Part shown: piece after piece, positions 1 to 7,125 of the stretch
How the letters are laid out: each line of letters opens with the position of its first letter
Position numbering within the stretch: position 1 is the stretch's first letter
Source of the DNA: JBCBRD01 sp039819785
Lineage (GTDB): Bacteria; Pseudomonadota; Alphaproteobacteria; Rhizobiales; Hyphomicrobiaceae
Assembly: GCA_039819785.1 (NCBI GenBank)
Contig: JBCBRH010000047.1
Location: forward strand, 1 to 20,378
Length of the DNA stretch: 20,378 bases
Reading direction: 5' to 3'
Made by a program: the position numbers and the translations under genes
Notes under the pieces: generated by a model
The model's input: only the letters and a program-made list of their open reading frames with translations
The model's database searches: none
Told to the model about the DNA's origin: nothing

Positions 1-30
1 GAGACGAGCCTTCCATTGAATGACCTCGCC

Positions 31-90
31 TAGAGCATGTTCAGGACAAAGTGTACGCGGTTTTTCGCCCGGAACATGCTCCAAATCAAG
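31..90. repeat. Rhizobial-type palindromic intergenic repeat
   Basis: A perfect 10-bp inverted repeat, GAGCATGTTC (33-42) and GAACATGCTC (72-81), flanks a 29-base centre with AAAGTG and CGGTTTTTCG. The layout (TAGAGCATG..., AAAGTG, CGGTTTT, ...CATGCTC) resembles dispersed palindromic intergenic repeats that I recall from many Hyphomicrobiales genomes. It lies just beyond the 3' end of the gntP-like gene, so its hairpin could also help stop or protect that transcript. Seen: the inverted repeat. From memory: the family resemblance. No copy number can be judged from one window. Confidence 0.6.
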
Positions 91-134
91 AACTTAGAAC
101 CTGCTTTGCAAGTCCACGAAAAGCTAACGGCCTG

Positions 135-1619
135 CTAGAATCCTCCAAACAACGTGGCTGCCAACAACACCACGACAAGAGCCAGCATCGGTCCGACGAC
201 GGCAACCATGAAGATATCTCGGTATGCCTCAGCATGCCCAACCTTGCAGATTGTCAACACGGTAATCACCGCCCCGTTGTGAGGCAGCGCGTCCAGAGCA
301 CCAGAAGAGATGGACGTAACCCGGTGCATGGCTTCCAATGACACGCCTTCGGTTTTTGCCAACTCGAGGTAGGTCGGTCCCAGATTCTGAAGTGCAATAC
401 TCATACCGCCCGAAGCAGACCCGGTAACCGCACTGAGTGCGTTGACTGCAACAGCTAGCGACACGAGCGGCGAAAAGGCCCCCAGAGACAACACGAGCTG
501 TGTGATCAGACCGAATGCAGGAGTAACAGCCACGACCGCACCAAAGCCAACCAGCGAAGCAGTATTGGCAATTGGCAAGACCGACGCATTCGCACCTTCC
601 GTTAAGCTGGAATTGACGTCCTTAAGACGACCCCAACTCGTCGCCAGGACAAACACCACTGCGGCGGTGAGCGCGACAATGATGGACCAGAGGCCCTGCA
701 CCTCCGTCAACGTCGTTGGTCCATAACGCGCTTCAGCCAAATAGCTAACATCCATCTGCGGTATGATGAGCGTCGAAAAAACGAGATTGACCGCCACCAC
801 CATAACCACGGGTGCAATTGCCATCCCAAATGACGGGCTATTGCTGTCCGCACGTGCAGCGGTGGTCGCCACAGCGTCTTCAACAACATCAGCGCCGACG
901 CCATGCGCCCGGGCAGCCACTTCCGCCTTCGGAGCTATATACCCCCGCGCCAGAGGATCATTGGAACTGGCATAACCTTCACCAGCAGTGCGCGCCGCAG
1001 CCGCTTGGCGCATCAGCCAAGCAACACCAAAAGCGAACATCACGGCCGCAGCGATGATGCCCAAACCAGGTGCAGCAAACGCCGTCGTTCCGAAGTAGGG
1101 CATCGGGATTGCGTTCTGGATGGCCGGTGTTCCCGGTAAGGCCGACATCGTGAACGTAAAGGCACCTAGCGCAAGTGCTGCCGGGATAAGCCGTTTCGGG
1201 ATCTGGCTAGATCGGAACAGAGCGGCGGCAACCGGGAATACCGCAAAGGCCACGACGAAAAGCGATACCCCACCGTATGTGAGAACGCCGCAGCACAGAA
1301 CAACAGCAAGAATGGCATTCTCAGGACCAACGAATTCGACAATCCGATCGGCAATCACGGTCGCCGATCCACTGTCTTCCATCAGTCGGCCAAACACCGC
1401 ACCAAGCAAAAACAAGGGAAAGTAGGAGATGATGAACTGCCCCATCGCCCCCATGAAGACCTGCGTATAACCTGCGAGAACAGGCACACCGCCTGAAACG
1501 AAGGCTGCAGCAAGGGCCATAACCGGCGCCAGCAGCAAAAGCGACACACCGCGATAAGCGAGATATATCAAGGCCCCAAGCGCTGCCAATACACCGACCA
1601 CACCCAACAGACCCGACAT
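135..1619 (-). CDS. GntP-family permease (gluconate/organic acid:H+ symporter-like)
   Basis: A 494-residue polytopic inner-membrane protein with about a dozen hydrophobic stretches. GntP-type hallmarks include a Gly-rich segment around residues 399-405 (TGSASGG) and the C-terminal SGALDALPHNGAVITVL region (439-455). Family members import gluconate, other sugar acids or hydroxy acids with protons; the substrate here cannot be read from sequence. A hydrophilic, Ala-rich loop (about 205-262) splits the two membrane halves and explains the length above the usual 440-460. The ATG at 1619 is preceded by GAGGGATAGCG, a good ribosome site. No catabolic kinase, dehydratase or GntR-type regulator lies next to it, so it appears monocistronic here. 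Confidence 0.87.
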   Translation of the reverse strand: MSGLLGVVGVLAALGALIYLAYRGVSLLLLAPVMALAAAFVSGGVPVLAGYTQVFMGAMGQFIISYFPLFLLGAVFGRLMEDSGSATVIADRIVEFVGPENAILAVVLCCGVLTYGGVSLFVVAFAVFPVAAALFRSSQIPKRLIPAALALGAFTFTMSALPGTPAIQNAIPMPYFGTTAFAAPGLGIIAAAVMFAFGVAWLMRQAAAARTAGEGYASSNDPLARGYIAPKAEVAARAHGVGADVVEDAVATTAARADSNSPSFGMAIAPVVMVVAVNLVFSTLIIPQMDVSYLAEARYGPTTLTEVQGLWSIIVALTAAVVFVLATSWGRLKDVNSSLTEGANASVLPIANTASLVGFGAVVAVTPAFGLITQLVLSLGAFSPLVSLAVAVNALSAVTGSASGGMSIALQNLGPTYLELAKTEGVSLEAMHRVTSISSGALDALPHNGAVITVLTICKVGHAEAYRDIFMVAVVGPMLALVVVLLAATLFGGF

Positions 1620-1647
1620 CGCTATCCCTCACACAGCATTGCGCAGC

Positions 1648-1656
1648 AGTATACCA
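1648..1656 (-). promoter_or_regulatory. Extended -10 promoter of the gntP-like gene
   Basis: Read on the minus strand this is TGGTATACT, an extended -10 element (TGn followed by TATACT). It sits about 29 bases before the ATG at 1619, which leaves a short leader containing the GAGGGA ribosome site. No good -35 hexamer is seen 16-18 bases further up, as is usual for extended -10 promoters. The GTATAC core is palindromic and could alternatively be part of a GntR/FadR-type operator. Inferred only from sequence. Confidence 0.42.
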
Positions 1657-1971
1657 ATGTGAATTAGGTGATTTTTTTCGCAGTGCAACAAACGCTACAA
1701 TTTGACCGATCACGCCAGCATGATCCACGACGGCAGATACGGCCGGAGAACGCCAAGCCCGACGGCACAGCACGACGCAATCGCCTCTGAACACGCTCAG
1801 ACGACCGCAAGCCACCCTTGGCCAATCGCATCTGCCAGTCCGCGCCCAAACGAACAAAGTCGCTGCAACGCCAGCGCCTCTTTTGAATTTCAAGCCGAAT
1901 TAAATGCTGGAAGAATCAGTGTTTCAAAAAACCACCCAAATCATAATCACGCATTGATGTCGCCGGCCGGT

Positions 1972-2210
1972 GCTCGGGATGCGGACTGCGGCCGAGGATA
2001 TGCTCACTTTGGCCAATCACGTGTGCACTTTCGCTAACAATGAGTGAATCGGGCCGCCGGGCGACCTCATCGGTTACTCAGGCAACACCGGGTATTGATC
2101 CGGCCCCCACCTGCGCCTCAATGTGACGACGGCCACGCCGGACGCAAGACGACAACGGTCCGTGCCAGTGAAATCTTCGACGGAACACGGTGCCTTGACC
2201 TGCCCACTGC
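1972..2210 (+). pseudogene. Decayed M23 (LytM-type) metallopeptidase fragment
   Basis: Three pieces in different frames spell the end of an M23 endopeptidase domain. Around 1975-2000 the frame reads SGCGLRPR, matching the usual HG.GL.TR. One base later the frame shifts to YAHFGQSRV (about 2000-2026), matching YAHLS.I.V. After in-frame stops it shifts again to GDLIGYSGNTGY, stop, SGPHLRLNV (2060-2125). That last piece matches the HxH-containing GYSGNTGYSSGPHLHFEV signature with the second His lost, and is followed by a degraded RSVPVK tail. The living family cuts peptidoglycan peptides with zinc. At least two frameshifts, several stops and a lost metal ligand make this a dead remnant. No convincing N-terminal part was found upstream in 1690-1970. 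Confidence 0.62.
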
Positions 2211-2325
2211 GCAACCTCAGACCCACCGCGAATTTACCCTCAGAACATGTGTCAGCTACGGCCCAGCGCCAACCGCACCGACACCAAAGATCGGTGCCAC
2301 CAGTCCCTATTCAACTCACCGCGCC

Positions 2326-3312
2326 TTACCCGCAATCACGCCCATGCGGCGCCAAGAGATCCAACTCCGGCCCTTTCGGCACGATCCGGGTTGGATTGAT
2401 CATGTGATGTGACGCGTAGTAGTGCGTCTTGATGTGATCAAAGTCCGTCGTCTCGCGGGCAGCGGGCACCTGATACAATTCTCGCAGATATCCTGAAAGG
2501 TTCGGGTAATCGGCAATGCGCTGCTTGTTGCATTTGAAGTGACCGACATAGACCGCATCAAATCTGACAAGCGTTGTGAAAAGCCGCCAATCAGCTTCGG
2601 TGATTTGATCACCGACGAGATAGCGTGTTTCGCCTAAACGCCCGTCCAACCAATCAAGCGCTGCAAACAAGTCATCGAACGCGGTCTCATACGCCTTCTG
2701 GGTCGTGGCAAATCCGGCTTTATAAACGCCGTTATTCACGTCGTGATAAACCCGCTCATTGACCGCATCGATCTCAGCTTGCAGATCCGATGGGTAATAG
2801 TCCGGGCCGTTCGCGCCTGAACCGATGTCATCAAACGCTGAATTGAACATCCGGATAATCTCGGACGACTCGTTATTGACAGCTTTGTCCTGGTGCTTGT
2901 CCCACAACAGCGGAACCGTCACGCGCCCGGTATAGTCGGGGCGAGCCTTCACGTAGACCTCGAACAACTTCGAAGCTTTGCCGAGCCTGTCACCAGTCGC
3001 ACCGGCAAAGTCAGTTTCAAAAGTCCATCCGTGTTCCAACATCAAGGGATGAACAACGGACACGTCGATTGCGTCCTCAAGCCCTTTGAGTTTACGGAAG
3101 ATCAGCGCGCGGTGCGCCCACGGGCACGCCAGCGACACGTAAAGATGGTAGCGCCCGGCTTCAGCCTTGAACCCACTTTCACCCGTCGGCCCAGCGCGTC
3201 CATCGGCCGTAACCCAGTTTCGCAATTGGGACGCCTGTCGTTCAAACGACCCGCCTGTCTTGTCCGTGTCATACCACTTGTCCTGCCAAGTCCCATCGAC
3301 CAGCAATCCCAT
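2326..3312 (-). CDS. yqjG: Glutathionyl-hydroquinone reductase (GST omega-like, YqjG/EcmB type)
   Basis: A cytosolic 328-residue protein of the Xi-class GST / S-glutathionyl-hydroquinone reductase family, which uses glutathione to reduce glutathionyl-hydroquinones. The thioredoxin-fold half carries the catalytic Cys63 in LACPWAHRAL. The family's long insert with NNESSEIIRMFN (glutathione gamma-Glu site) follows. The all-helical C-terminal half includes the GDQITEADWRLFTTLVRFD segment typical of this class. Length matches the usual 310-330. The ATG at 3312 is preceded by AGAGGTAGCTG. It lies 126 bases downstream of the SGNH hydrolase on the same strand with no clear terminator between, so co-transcription is possible but there is no obvious pathway link. 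Its 3' end faces the M23 remnant. Confidence 0.93.
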   Translation of the reverse strand: MGLLVDGTWQDKWYDTDKTGGSFERQASQLRNWVTADGRAGPTGESGFKAEAGRYHLYVSLACPWAHRALIFRKLKGLEDAIDVSVVHPLMLEHGWTFETDFAGATGDRLGKASKLFEVYVKARPDYTGRVTVPLLWDKHQDKAVNNESSEIIRMFNSAFDDIGSGANGPDYYPSDLQAEIDAVNERVYHDVNNGVYKAGFATTQKAYETAFDDLFAALDWLDGRLGETRYLVGDQITEADWRLFTTLVRFDAVYVGHFKCNKQRIADYPNLSGYLRELYQVPAARETTDFDHIKTHYYASHHMINPTRIVPKGPELDLLAPHGRDCG

Positions 3313-3438
3313 CAGCTACCTCTATTCTTGGATAAAATTCTCAGCTTGGAAACGCTGCGGGCGACAAGCAGGTTCCCATGGCCGGGACAGACTGACCACG
3401 CAATCCGGGATAAAGATCGCACGGTGCGCCACAACATC

Positions 3439-4224
3439 CTAACGCATTACGGTCGTCGCCAGCGCGTCCGCCAACACACGCCCCACACACGCATACGACC
3501 GGTCATTAAGGTGAAAGCGATCGGGTGCAAGAAGGTCATCAACATCGTACTGCGCAGTCTCAACCAAGTGCGTCATCAACTGATAACGGCGAAACACCGG
3601 CACGCCATGCTCTACACCAATGGCACGGACCAGGTGCAGGTATTTGCGATACCCCTGCACCTTGATTGATCGCGGATAGTACTGCTGATCAACAAGGACG
3701 ACATCGATGCCAGCAGCTCGCATGCGGGCAAGCCCGGCCTCGACCGTTTTGCGAAATGCGGCTTGGTCGACACGGCGAATGGCGTCATTCACACCTGTCT
3801 GCCAGATGACGAGATGCGGCTGAAGTGACAGCACATCCTGGTCCAGCCTCGCCAGCATGTGGGTCGCGAGTTCACCACCTTTGCCACGATTGTAGATCTC
3901 AAACCTTTGACCGGGAAACCGCATCCGCAGCCGATGAGCGAGCCGCGCCGGATAAGTCTGATCACGGCCACTGGCGCCTGCCCCAGCCGTGCTCGATGAC
4001 CCCAGAGCTACAATGCGGACAGGCGCATCAGCATCCAGCGCACCCCGATCAAGCGCACCTTTGAGAACCGGCAGCGGCCCGCCCAGTTGGACCAGACCGG
4101 CAGGCGGAATGCAAATGGGTTTGGCCAAAACCGGAGTGAGGAAACCGGAAGTCAAAACCATGGAAACAGCAAGGGCCACCGTGGCAGGTACAGCCCGCCA
4201 GGACATCACAGAACGCAGCATCAC
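3439..4224 (-). CDS. Exported SGNH/GDSL-family hydrolase
   Basis: A 261-residue predicted periplasmic esterase or lipase-like hydrolase. An N-terminal signal peptide (hydrophobic stretch about 12-34, ending in VLA) precedes the SGNH fold. Block I is LGSSST with the likely nucleophile Ser77, block II is NRGKGGE (Gly at 114-117), block III is TGVND (Asn146), and the catalytic dyad motif D235-R-F-H238 is near the C-terminus. The substrate is unknown; relatives deacylate acyl chains or O-acetylated sugars. The start is GTG at 4224 directly followed by ATG at 4221. TGAGGA lies about 9 bases before the GTG and 12 before the ATG, so either may be used. It sits downstream of the transpeptidase fusion but is separated from it by a strong terminator. 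Confidence 0.84.
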   Translation of the reverse strand: MMLRSVMSWRAVPATVALAVSMVLTSGFLTPVLAKPICIPPAGLVQLGGPLPVLKGALDRGALDADAPVRIVALGSSSTAGAGASGRDQTYPARLAHRLRMRFPGQRFEIYNRGKGGELATHMLARLDQDVLSLQPHLVIWQTGVNDAIRRVDQAAFRKTVEAGLARMRAAGIDVVLVDQQYYPRSIKVQGYRKYLHLVRAIGVEHGVPVFRRYQLMTHLVETAQYDVDDLLAPDRFHLNDRSYACVGRVLADALATTVMR

Positions 4225-4262
4225 AATGAAAAGTCCTCATTTACGCTCAATAGAAACGACAT

Positions 4263-4309
4263 CAAAAAACAAAAAGCCGGAGGCGGACCGAAGCGAGCGG
4301 TCCGCCTCC
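4263..4309 (-). terminator. Strong intrinsic terminator after the DoxX-L,D-transpeptidase gene
   Basis: On the minus strand a perfect 11-bp stem, GGAGGCGGACC paired with GGTCCGCCTCC (arms 4299-4309 and 4279-4289), closes a 9-base loop. It is followed by GGCTTTTTGTTTTTTG. It lies about 75 bases past the fusion gene's stop codon and ahead of the SGNH gene, so the latter probably has its own promoter or depends on read-through. Confidence 0.9.
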
Positions 4310-4382
4310 GTGAGACGTCAAGTCAAACGCAACAACCAGCCGCTCAAACGAGCAAACGACAGGTCCTGGTCACGCTCAATCG

Positions 4383-5954
4383 CTAGAGACCAGCTACGCC
4401 TCCCCTGGTCGTATAACGCTTCCAAGTGACAATAACTTTCGCCCCAATCCTGGTGCGGTTGTACAGATCGATGGCGTGGTCGTTGTACATCCGCACACAC
4501 CCCGATGAAGCCGCCTCGCCAATCGTCCAAGGCGCGTCCGTGCCATGGATGCGGTAAAACGTATGCCCCAGGTAAAGTGCGCGCTTGCCCATCGGGTTCT
4601 GCGGATGCCCGCCAGGCACATAGCTTGGCAGACGCGGGTTGCGTTTCAACATCGACTGCGTTGGGCGCCATGCCGGATTCTTACGCTTCTGTGTCACCCG
4701 CAAAACGCCGTCCCAACGAGCAATCGCCTTCGGAATGCCAATGGGATAGGAAACCGCCTCCCCCCGGCCCGTTAACTTATAGAGCCGACGATCTGCGAAG
4801 CTGACGATGATTGTGCCTGGACGCTCTGACGTTTTAATCGAAACCATTTGCTTCGGCAGTTTGCCGCCGCCAAAGAAGCCTTGAGCGTTGGCACTCGGCG
4901 CAGTGATGGCAAACAGTGCTGAGGCCACGATCGCAAAGCCGACCACGCCCATCTTGCCTGGAACACGCAGACCCGACAAAGACAACGGCTGAGCCTTCAA
5001 GTGAGCACGCGCCTCGTCAAATGTCTCAGATATCCGCGTCCACAGATGAGGTGCCGTATACAGGTCACCGCCACCGCGCACCATCAGCACGAAACCCGCA
5101 GCGGCCAGAGCAAACTCTCGCTTGATGGCATTGAGGTTGCCGATGAGCGACTTATCAAGCGACAGCTTACCCAGCATGTAGACGATCATCATGACGACCA
5201 TCGCCCCACCGGCAACCCGCGCCGCCCGTGCATCGACGATCATGGCAAGACCAGCCAGGATCATGAGGAACGCAGGCATGCCAAAGTCTTTGATGTTTGC
5301 CATGCCAGCGAAGAAACCGCCGACCAACAAGGTTGCTGCCAGCGAAAGACGCAACAACAAGCCAAGATGCTCCCAGTTTACGAGAGGCTTCAGGACACCT
5401 GGGCCCATCAATCTTTGATCAAGGCTGCGTGCGCCTGATCCAAGATTGAACAGAATGAACATGAGACCCGAAAGCGTGATGTCCCTGATCTGAACCAGCA
5501 GCGCAGGAGCCAGATAGGTTTTTTCTGTCACCGCGACTCCCGGCGTCAGCACAACAGGCAGCGAGAACACGAACGTCCAAAGGAGGAACCCGTAGAACAG
5601 AGCCAGCGGGCGAACGAACAGCCCCACGAGCAGGGCAATGCCCGACAACAGCTCAAACGATGACAGGGCAGTCAAAAAGGCCCATGGCGAAAACCACGCT
5701 GCCGGCCCGAACAGATATTCCAGAAAGAAGGTGTTGATGTAGCCCTTCGGCCCCGTGTAGAGCGCAACGATGGCGTCTGAACGTGCAGGATCGATAAGCT
5801 GCGACAGCTTGCTCCACCCACCGATTGTGAACACCGCACCAAGGCCGAGACGTAACATGAGGGCGGTCATGGCGTTGGTCGACAGCTTTTCAGCTGCCCC
5901 GCCAAGATTGCCGCCCGGTAAGGCGGACCCGTCTGAAGTTGAACCCATGATCAT
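4383..5954 (-). CDS. Fusion: DoxX-like membrane domain + L,D-transpeptidase (YkuD)
   Basis: A 523-residue single open frame with two parts. Residues about 28-295 form a multi-pass membrane region resembling DoxX/quinol-oxidase-subunit-like proteins (LRLGLGAVFTIGGWSKL, FELLSGIALLVGLFVRPLAL, then more helices). Residues 336-358 form another hydrophobic segment ending in an ANA-Q signal-peptidase-like site. Residues about 367-510 are an ErfK/YbiS-type L,D-transpeptidase with the catalytic His470 in YRIHGT and Cys486 in SSGCVRM. Such enzymes make 3-3 peptidoglycan crosslinks or attach proteins to peptidoglycan, so the domain should face the periplasm. GAGGATCA precedes the ATG at 5954; the in-frame ATG at 5948 has better spacing. 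A separate start at Met335 (4952) has only a weak AGGCAAG before it. No stop or shift separates the halves. Confidence 0.86.
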   Translation of the reverse strand: MIMGSTSDGSALPGGNLGGAAEKLSTNAMTALMLRLGLGAVFTIGGWSKLSQLIDPARSDAIVALYTGPKGYINTFFLEYLFGPAAWFSPWAFLTALSSFELLSGIALLVGLFVRPLALFYGFLLWTFVFSLPVVLTPGVAVTEKTYLAPALLVQIRDITLSGLMFILFNLGSGARSLDQRLMGPGVLKPLVNWEHLGLLLRLSLAATLLVGGFFAGMANIKDFGMPAFLMILAGLAMIVDARAARVAGGAMVVMMIVYMLGKLSLDKSLIGNLNAIKREFALAAAGFVLMVRGGGDLYTAPHLWTRISETFDEARAHLKAQPLSLSGLRVPGKMGVVGFAIVASALFAITAPSANAQGFFGGGKLPKQMVSIKTSERPGTIIVSFADRRLYKLTGRGEAVSYPIGIPKAIARWDGVLRVTQKRKNPAWRPTQSMLKRNPRLPSYVPGGHPQNPMGKRALYLGHTFYRIHGTDAPWTIGEAASSGCVRMYNDHAIDLYNRTRIGAKVIVTWKRYTTRGGVAGL

Positions 5955-6030
5955 TGATCCTCAAAGATCGCGCGCACGGCTATGAACTCGGTTGAACACC
6001 GGCACGCAGCAGAACGAAAACAAGGAATTG

Positions 6031-6060
6031 AAAAGCAGTCAGCGTTACCGAAACGCTCTG
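6031..6060 (-). terminator. Possible weak terminator after the small exported protein gene
   Basis: On the minus strand AGCGTT pairs with AACGCT around a 5-base loop (arms 6052-6057 and 6041-6046), with a short CAG/CTG extension across a bulge. It is followed by CTTTTC. The stem is short and the T-run only four long, so it may be partial. Confidence 0.35.
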
Positions 6061-6075
6061 CCTGACATTTGAGGA

Positions 6076-6420
6076 TCAGCTTCGCGGAGGTGGAGGATCA
6101 AGAAGTCCGATGTGTGAGCAGAGCCTGTTGGCGTCATAGACCGGCAGGGGCTTAACCGCTCGGCCATCTGGACGTGTGATTTGCGATCCATCACCCATCG
6201 CAACGGCTTGCTGGGCCCCGCAAACGCCGATGCGTGTGCAAGTGCACGCCGCTTTGTCGTTATGCGTTTCGATCATCACCGGTTGACGCGCAACTGGCAG
6301 GTCGGATGACGCCACCACTTCCGTAGAAGAGGACAGGAACGCAGGCGCAGGTGTCGCCGACAACTCGAAAGTCATCGACACCATCATTATCACAACCATT
6401 AGGATCGGCCGTGCCCACAT
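6076..6420 (-). CDS. Small exported Cys-containing protein of unknown function
   Basis: A 114-residue protein that I do not recognise. The first about 29 residues form a signal peptide (MWARP, a hydrophobic run LMVVIMMVSM, then ATPAPA). The mature part has four cysteines (Cys59, Cys61, Cys67, Cys101) in AACTCTRIGVCG and NRLCSH, suggesting disulfides or metal binding in the periplasm, and a Pro-rich tail (DPPPPRS). The ATG at 6420 is chosen because AAGGGA lies 9 bases before it and the signal peptide then starts at once. The frame stays open to a GTG at 6483, but that would add a polar leader. It is divergent from the DUF427 gene, sharing a 121-bp intergenic region, and lies upstream of the transpeptidase fusion on the same strand. 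Confidence 0.6.
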   Translation of the reverse strand: MWARPILMVVIMMVSMTFELSATPAPAFLSSSTEVVASSDLPVARQPVMIETHNDKAACTCTRIGVCGAQQAVAMGDGSQITRPDGRAVKPLPVYDANRLCSHIGLLDPPPPRS

Positions 6421-6541
6421 CCGTTCACATCCCTTTTGCACGGACTTAAAGATGCCACAGTTTGCCATGGTGTACCAAAGCACGTTGACTCACGCTTGCG
6501 TGAATGTGTCGACGGCGCAACAACATAGAGTTTTCAAGCAC

Positions 6542-7018
6542 ATGACAACAAAAATTGAGAACGTTGCGGACTACCCCAGACCACCCGCGCTGGAGCGAGT
6601 CACCGTCCCAATTGTCGTCGAATTTGGAGGTCGCCGGATCGCTGAAGCCAGCGAAGGTTTTCGGGTTCTGGAAACATACCACCCGCCGACATATTACGTG
6701 CCGATGTCGGCATTTGCGGACGCAAGCCTGAAGCCATCAGAGGGTCGGTCGTCATTCTGCGAATGGAAAGGGCGGGCACGCTATTTTGATATTGTCAGCG
6801 GCGACAAAGTCGCGACCGCCGCGGCGTGGACGTACCCAGACCCAACACCGCGTTTCGTCGAGATCCGTGAGCATGTGGCGCTCTACGCAGAACCGATGGA
6901 CCGATGCATCGTTGGCGGCGAAGTCGTGCAACCCCAGCCTGGCAATTTTTACGGCGGCTGGGTGACCTCGAACATCACCGGCCCGATCAAAGGGGCGGCT
7001 GGCACCAACCATTGGTGA
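6542..7018 (+). CDS. DUF427 domain protein
   Basis: A 158-residue soluble protein matching the DUF427 family from end to end. Visible landmarks are the opening ENVADYPRPPALERV, the strand FGGRRIAEASEGFRVLETYHPPTYYVP, the CEWKGRARYFDIVSGD segment and AAAWTYPDPTPRFVEIREHVALY. The biochemical function of the family is not established as far as I know. The start at 6542 (MTTKIENV) fits family length. The frame is open to an ATG at 6452, but that would add 30 atypical residues overlapping the divergent gene's 5' region. The ribosome site is weak (GAGTTTTCAAGCAC). It is a lone plus-strand gene between two minus-strand genes, convergent with the outer membrane protein gene across a shared hairpin. 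Confidence 0.9.
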   Translation: MTTKIENVADYPRPPALERVTVPIVVEFGGRRIAEASEGFRVLETYHPPTYYVPMSAFADASLKPSEGRSSFCEWKGRARYFDIVSGDKVATAAAWTYPDPTPRFVEIREHVALYAEPMDRCIVGGEVVQPQPGNFYGGWVTSNITGPIKGAAGTNHW

Positions 7019-7038
7019 GCAAGCAACGTGCAAACAAA

Positions 7039-7070
7039 GAACGGACCAGACATTGCTGTCTGATCCGTTC
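7039..7070. terminator. Bidirectional hairpin between convergent DUF427 and OMP genes
   Basis: A 14-bp inverted repeat with one mismatch, GAACGGACCAGACA (7039-7052) and TGTCTGATCCGTTC (7057-7070), closes a TTGC loop. On the minus strand it is followed by TTTGTTTG, so it should end the outer membrane protein transcript. On the plus strand the following CCTTTG is a poorer T-run. The position exactly between two convergent stop codons supports a shared terminator. Confidence 0.78.
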
Positions 7071-7125
7071 CCTTTGAAAGGCTCCCGTCCGCAAAACTTC
7101 AGAGCCTTTAAAGCGCTTCGATGCA

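Noticed and set aside
1321..1893. 190-codon minus-strand open frame
   Set aside because: It overlaps the first 300 bases of the well-supported permease in another frame, is rich in Arg, Cys and Trp, and matches no family.
2044..2412. 122-codon plus-strand open frame
   Set aside because: It begins inside the M23 remnant, runs out of the remnant's frame and overlaps the hydroquinone reductase end; composition is chance-like. The meaningful signal is the adjacent frame with GYSGNTGY.
2893..3669. 258-codon plus-strand open frame
   Set aside because: It lies antisense to the hydroquinone reductase and SGNH genes and has no domain or ribosome site.
4383..4952. L,D-transpeptidase as a separate gene starting at Met335
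   Set aside because: The frame is continuous with the DoxX-like part, and the site before Met335 is only a weak AGGCAAG. Noted as an alternative, not listed as its own gene.
5978..6000. GAAC-N6-GAAC resembling a LexA box
   Set aside because: The alphaproteobacterial box needs a spacing of seven bases, and the neighbouring gene is not an SOS gene.
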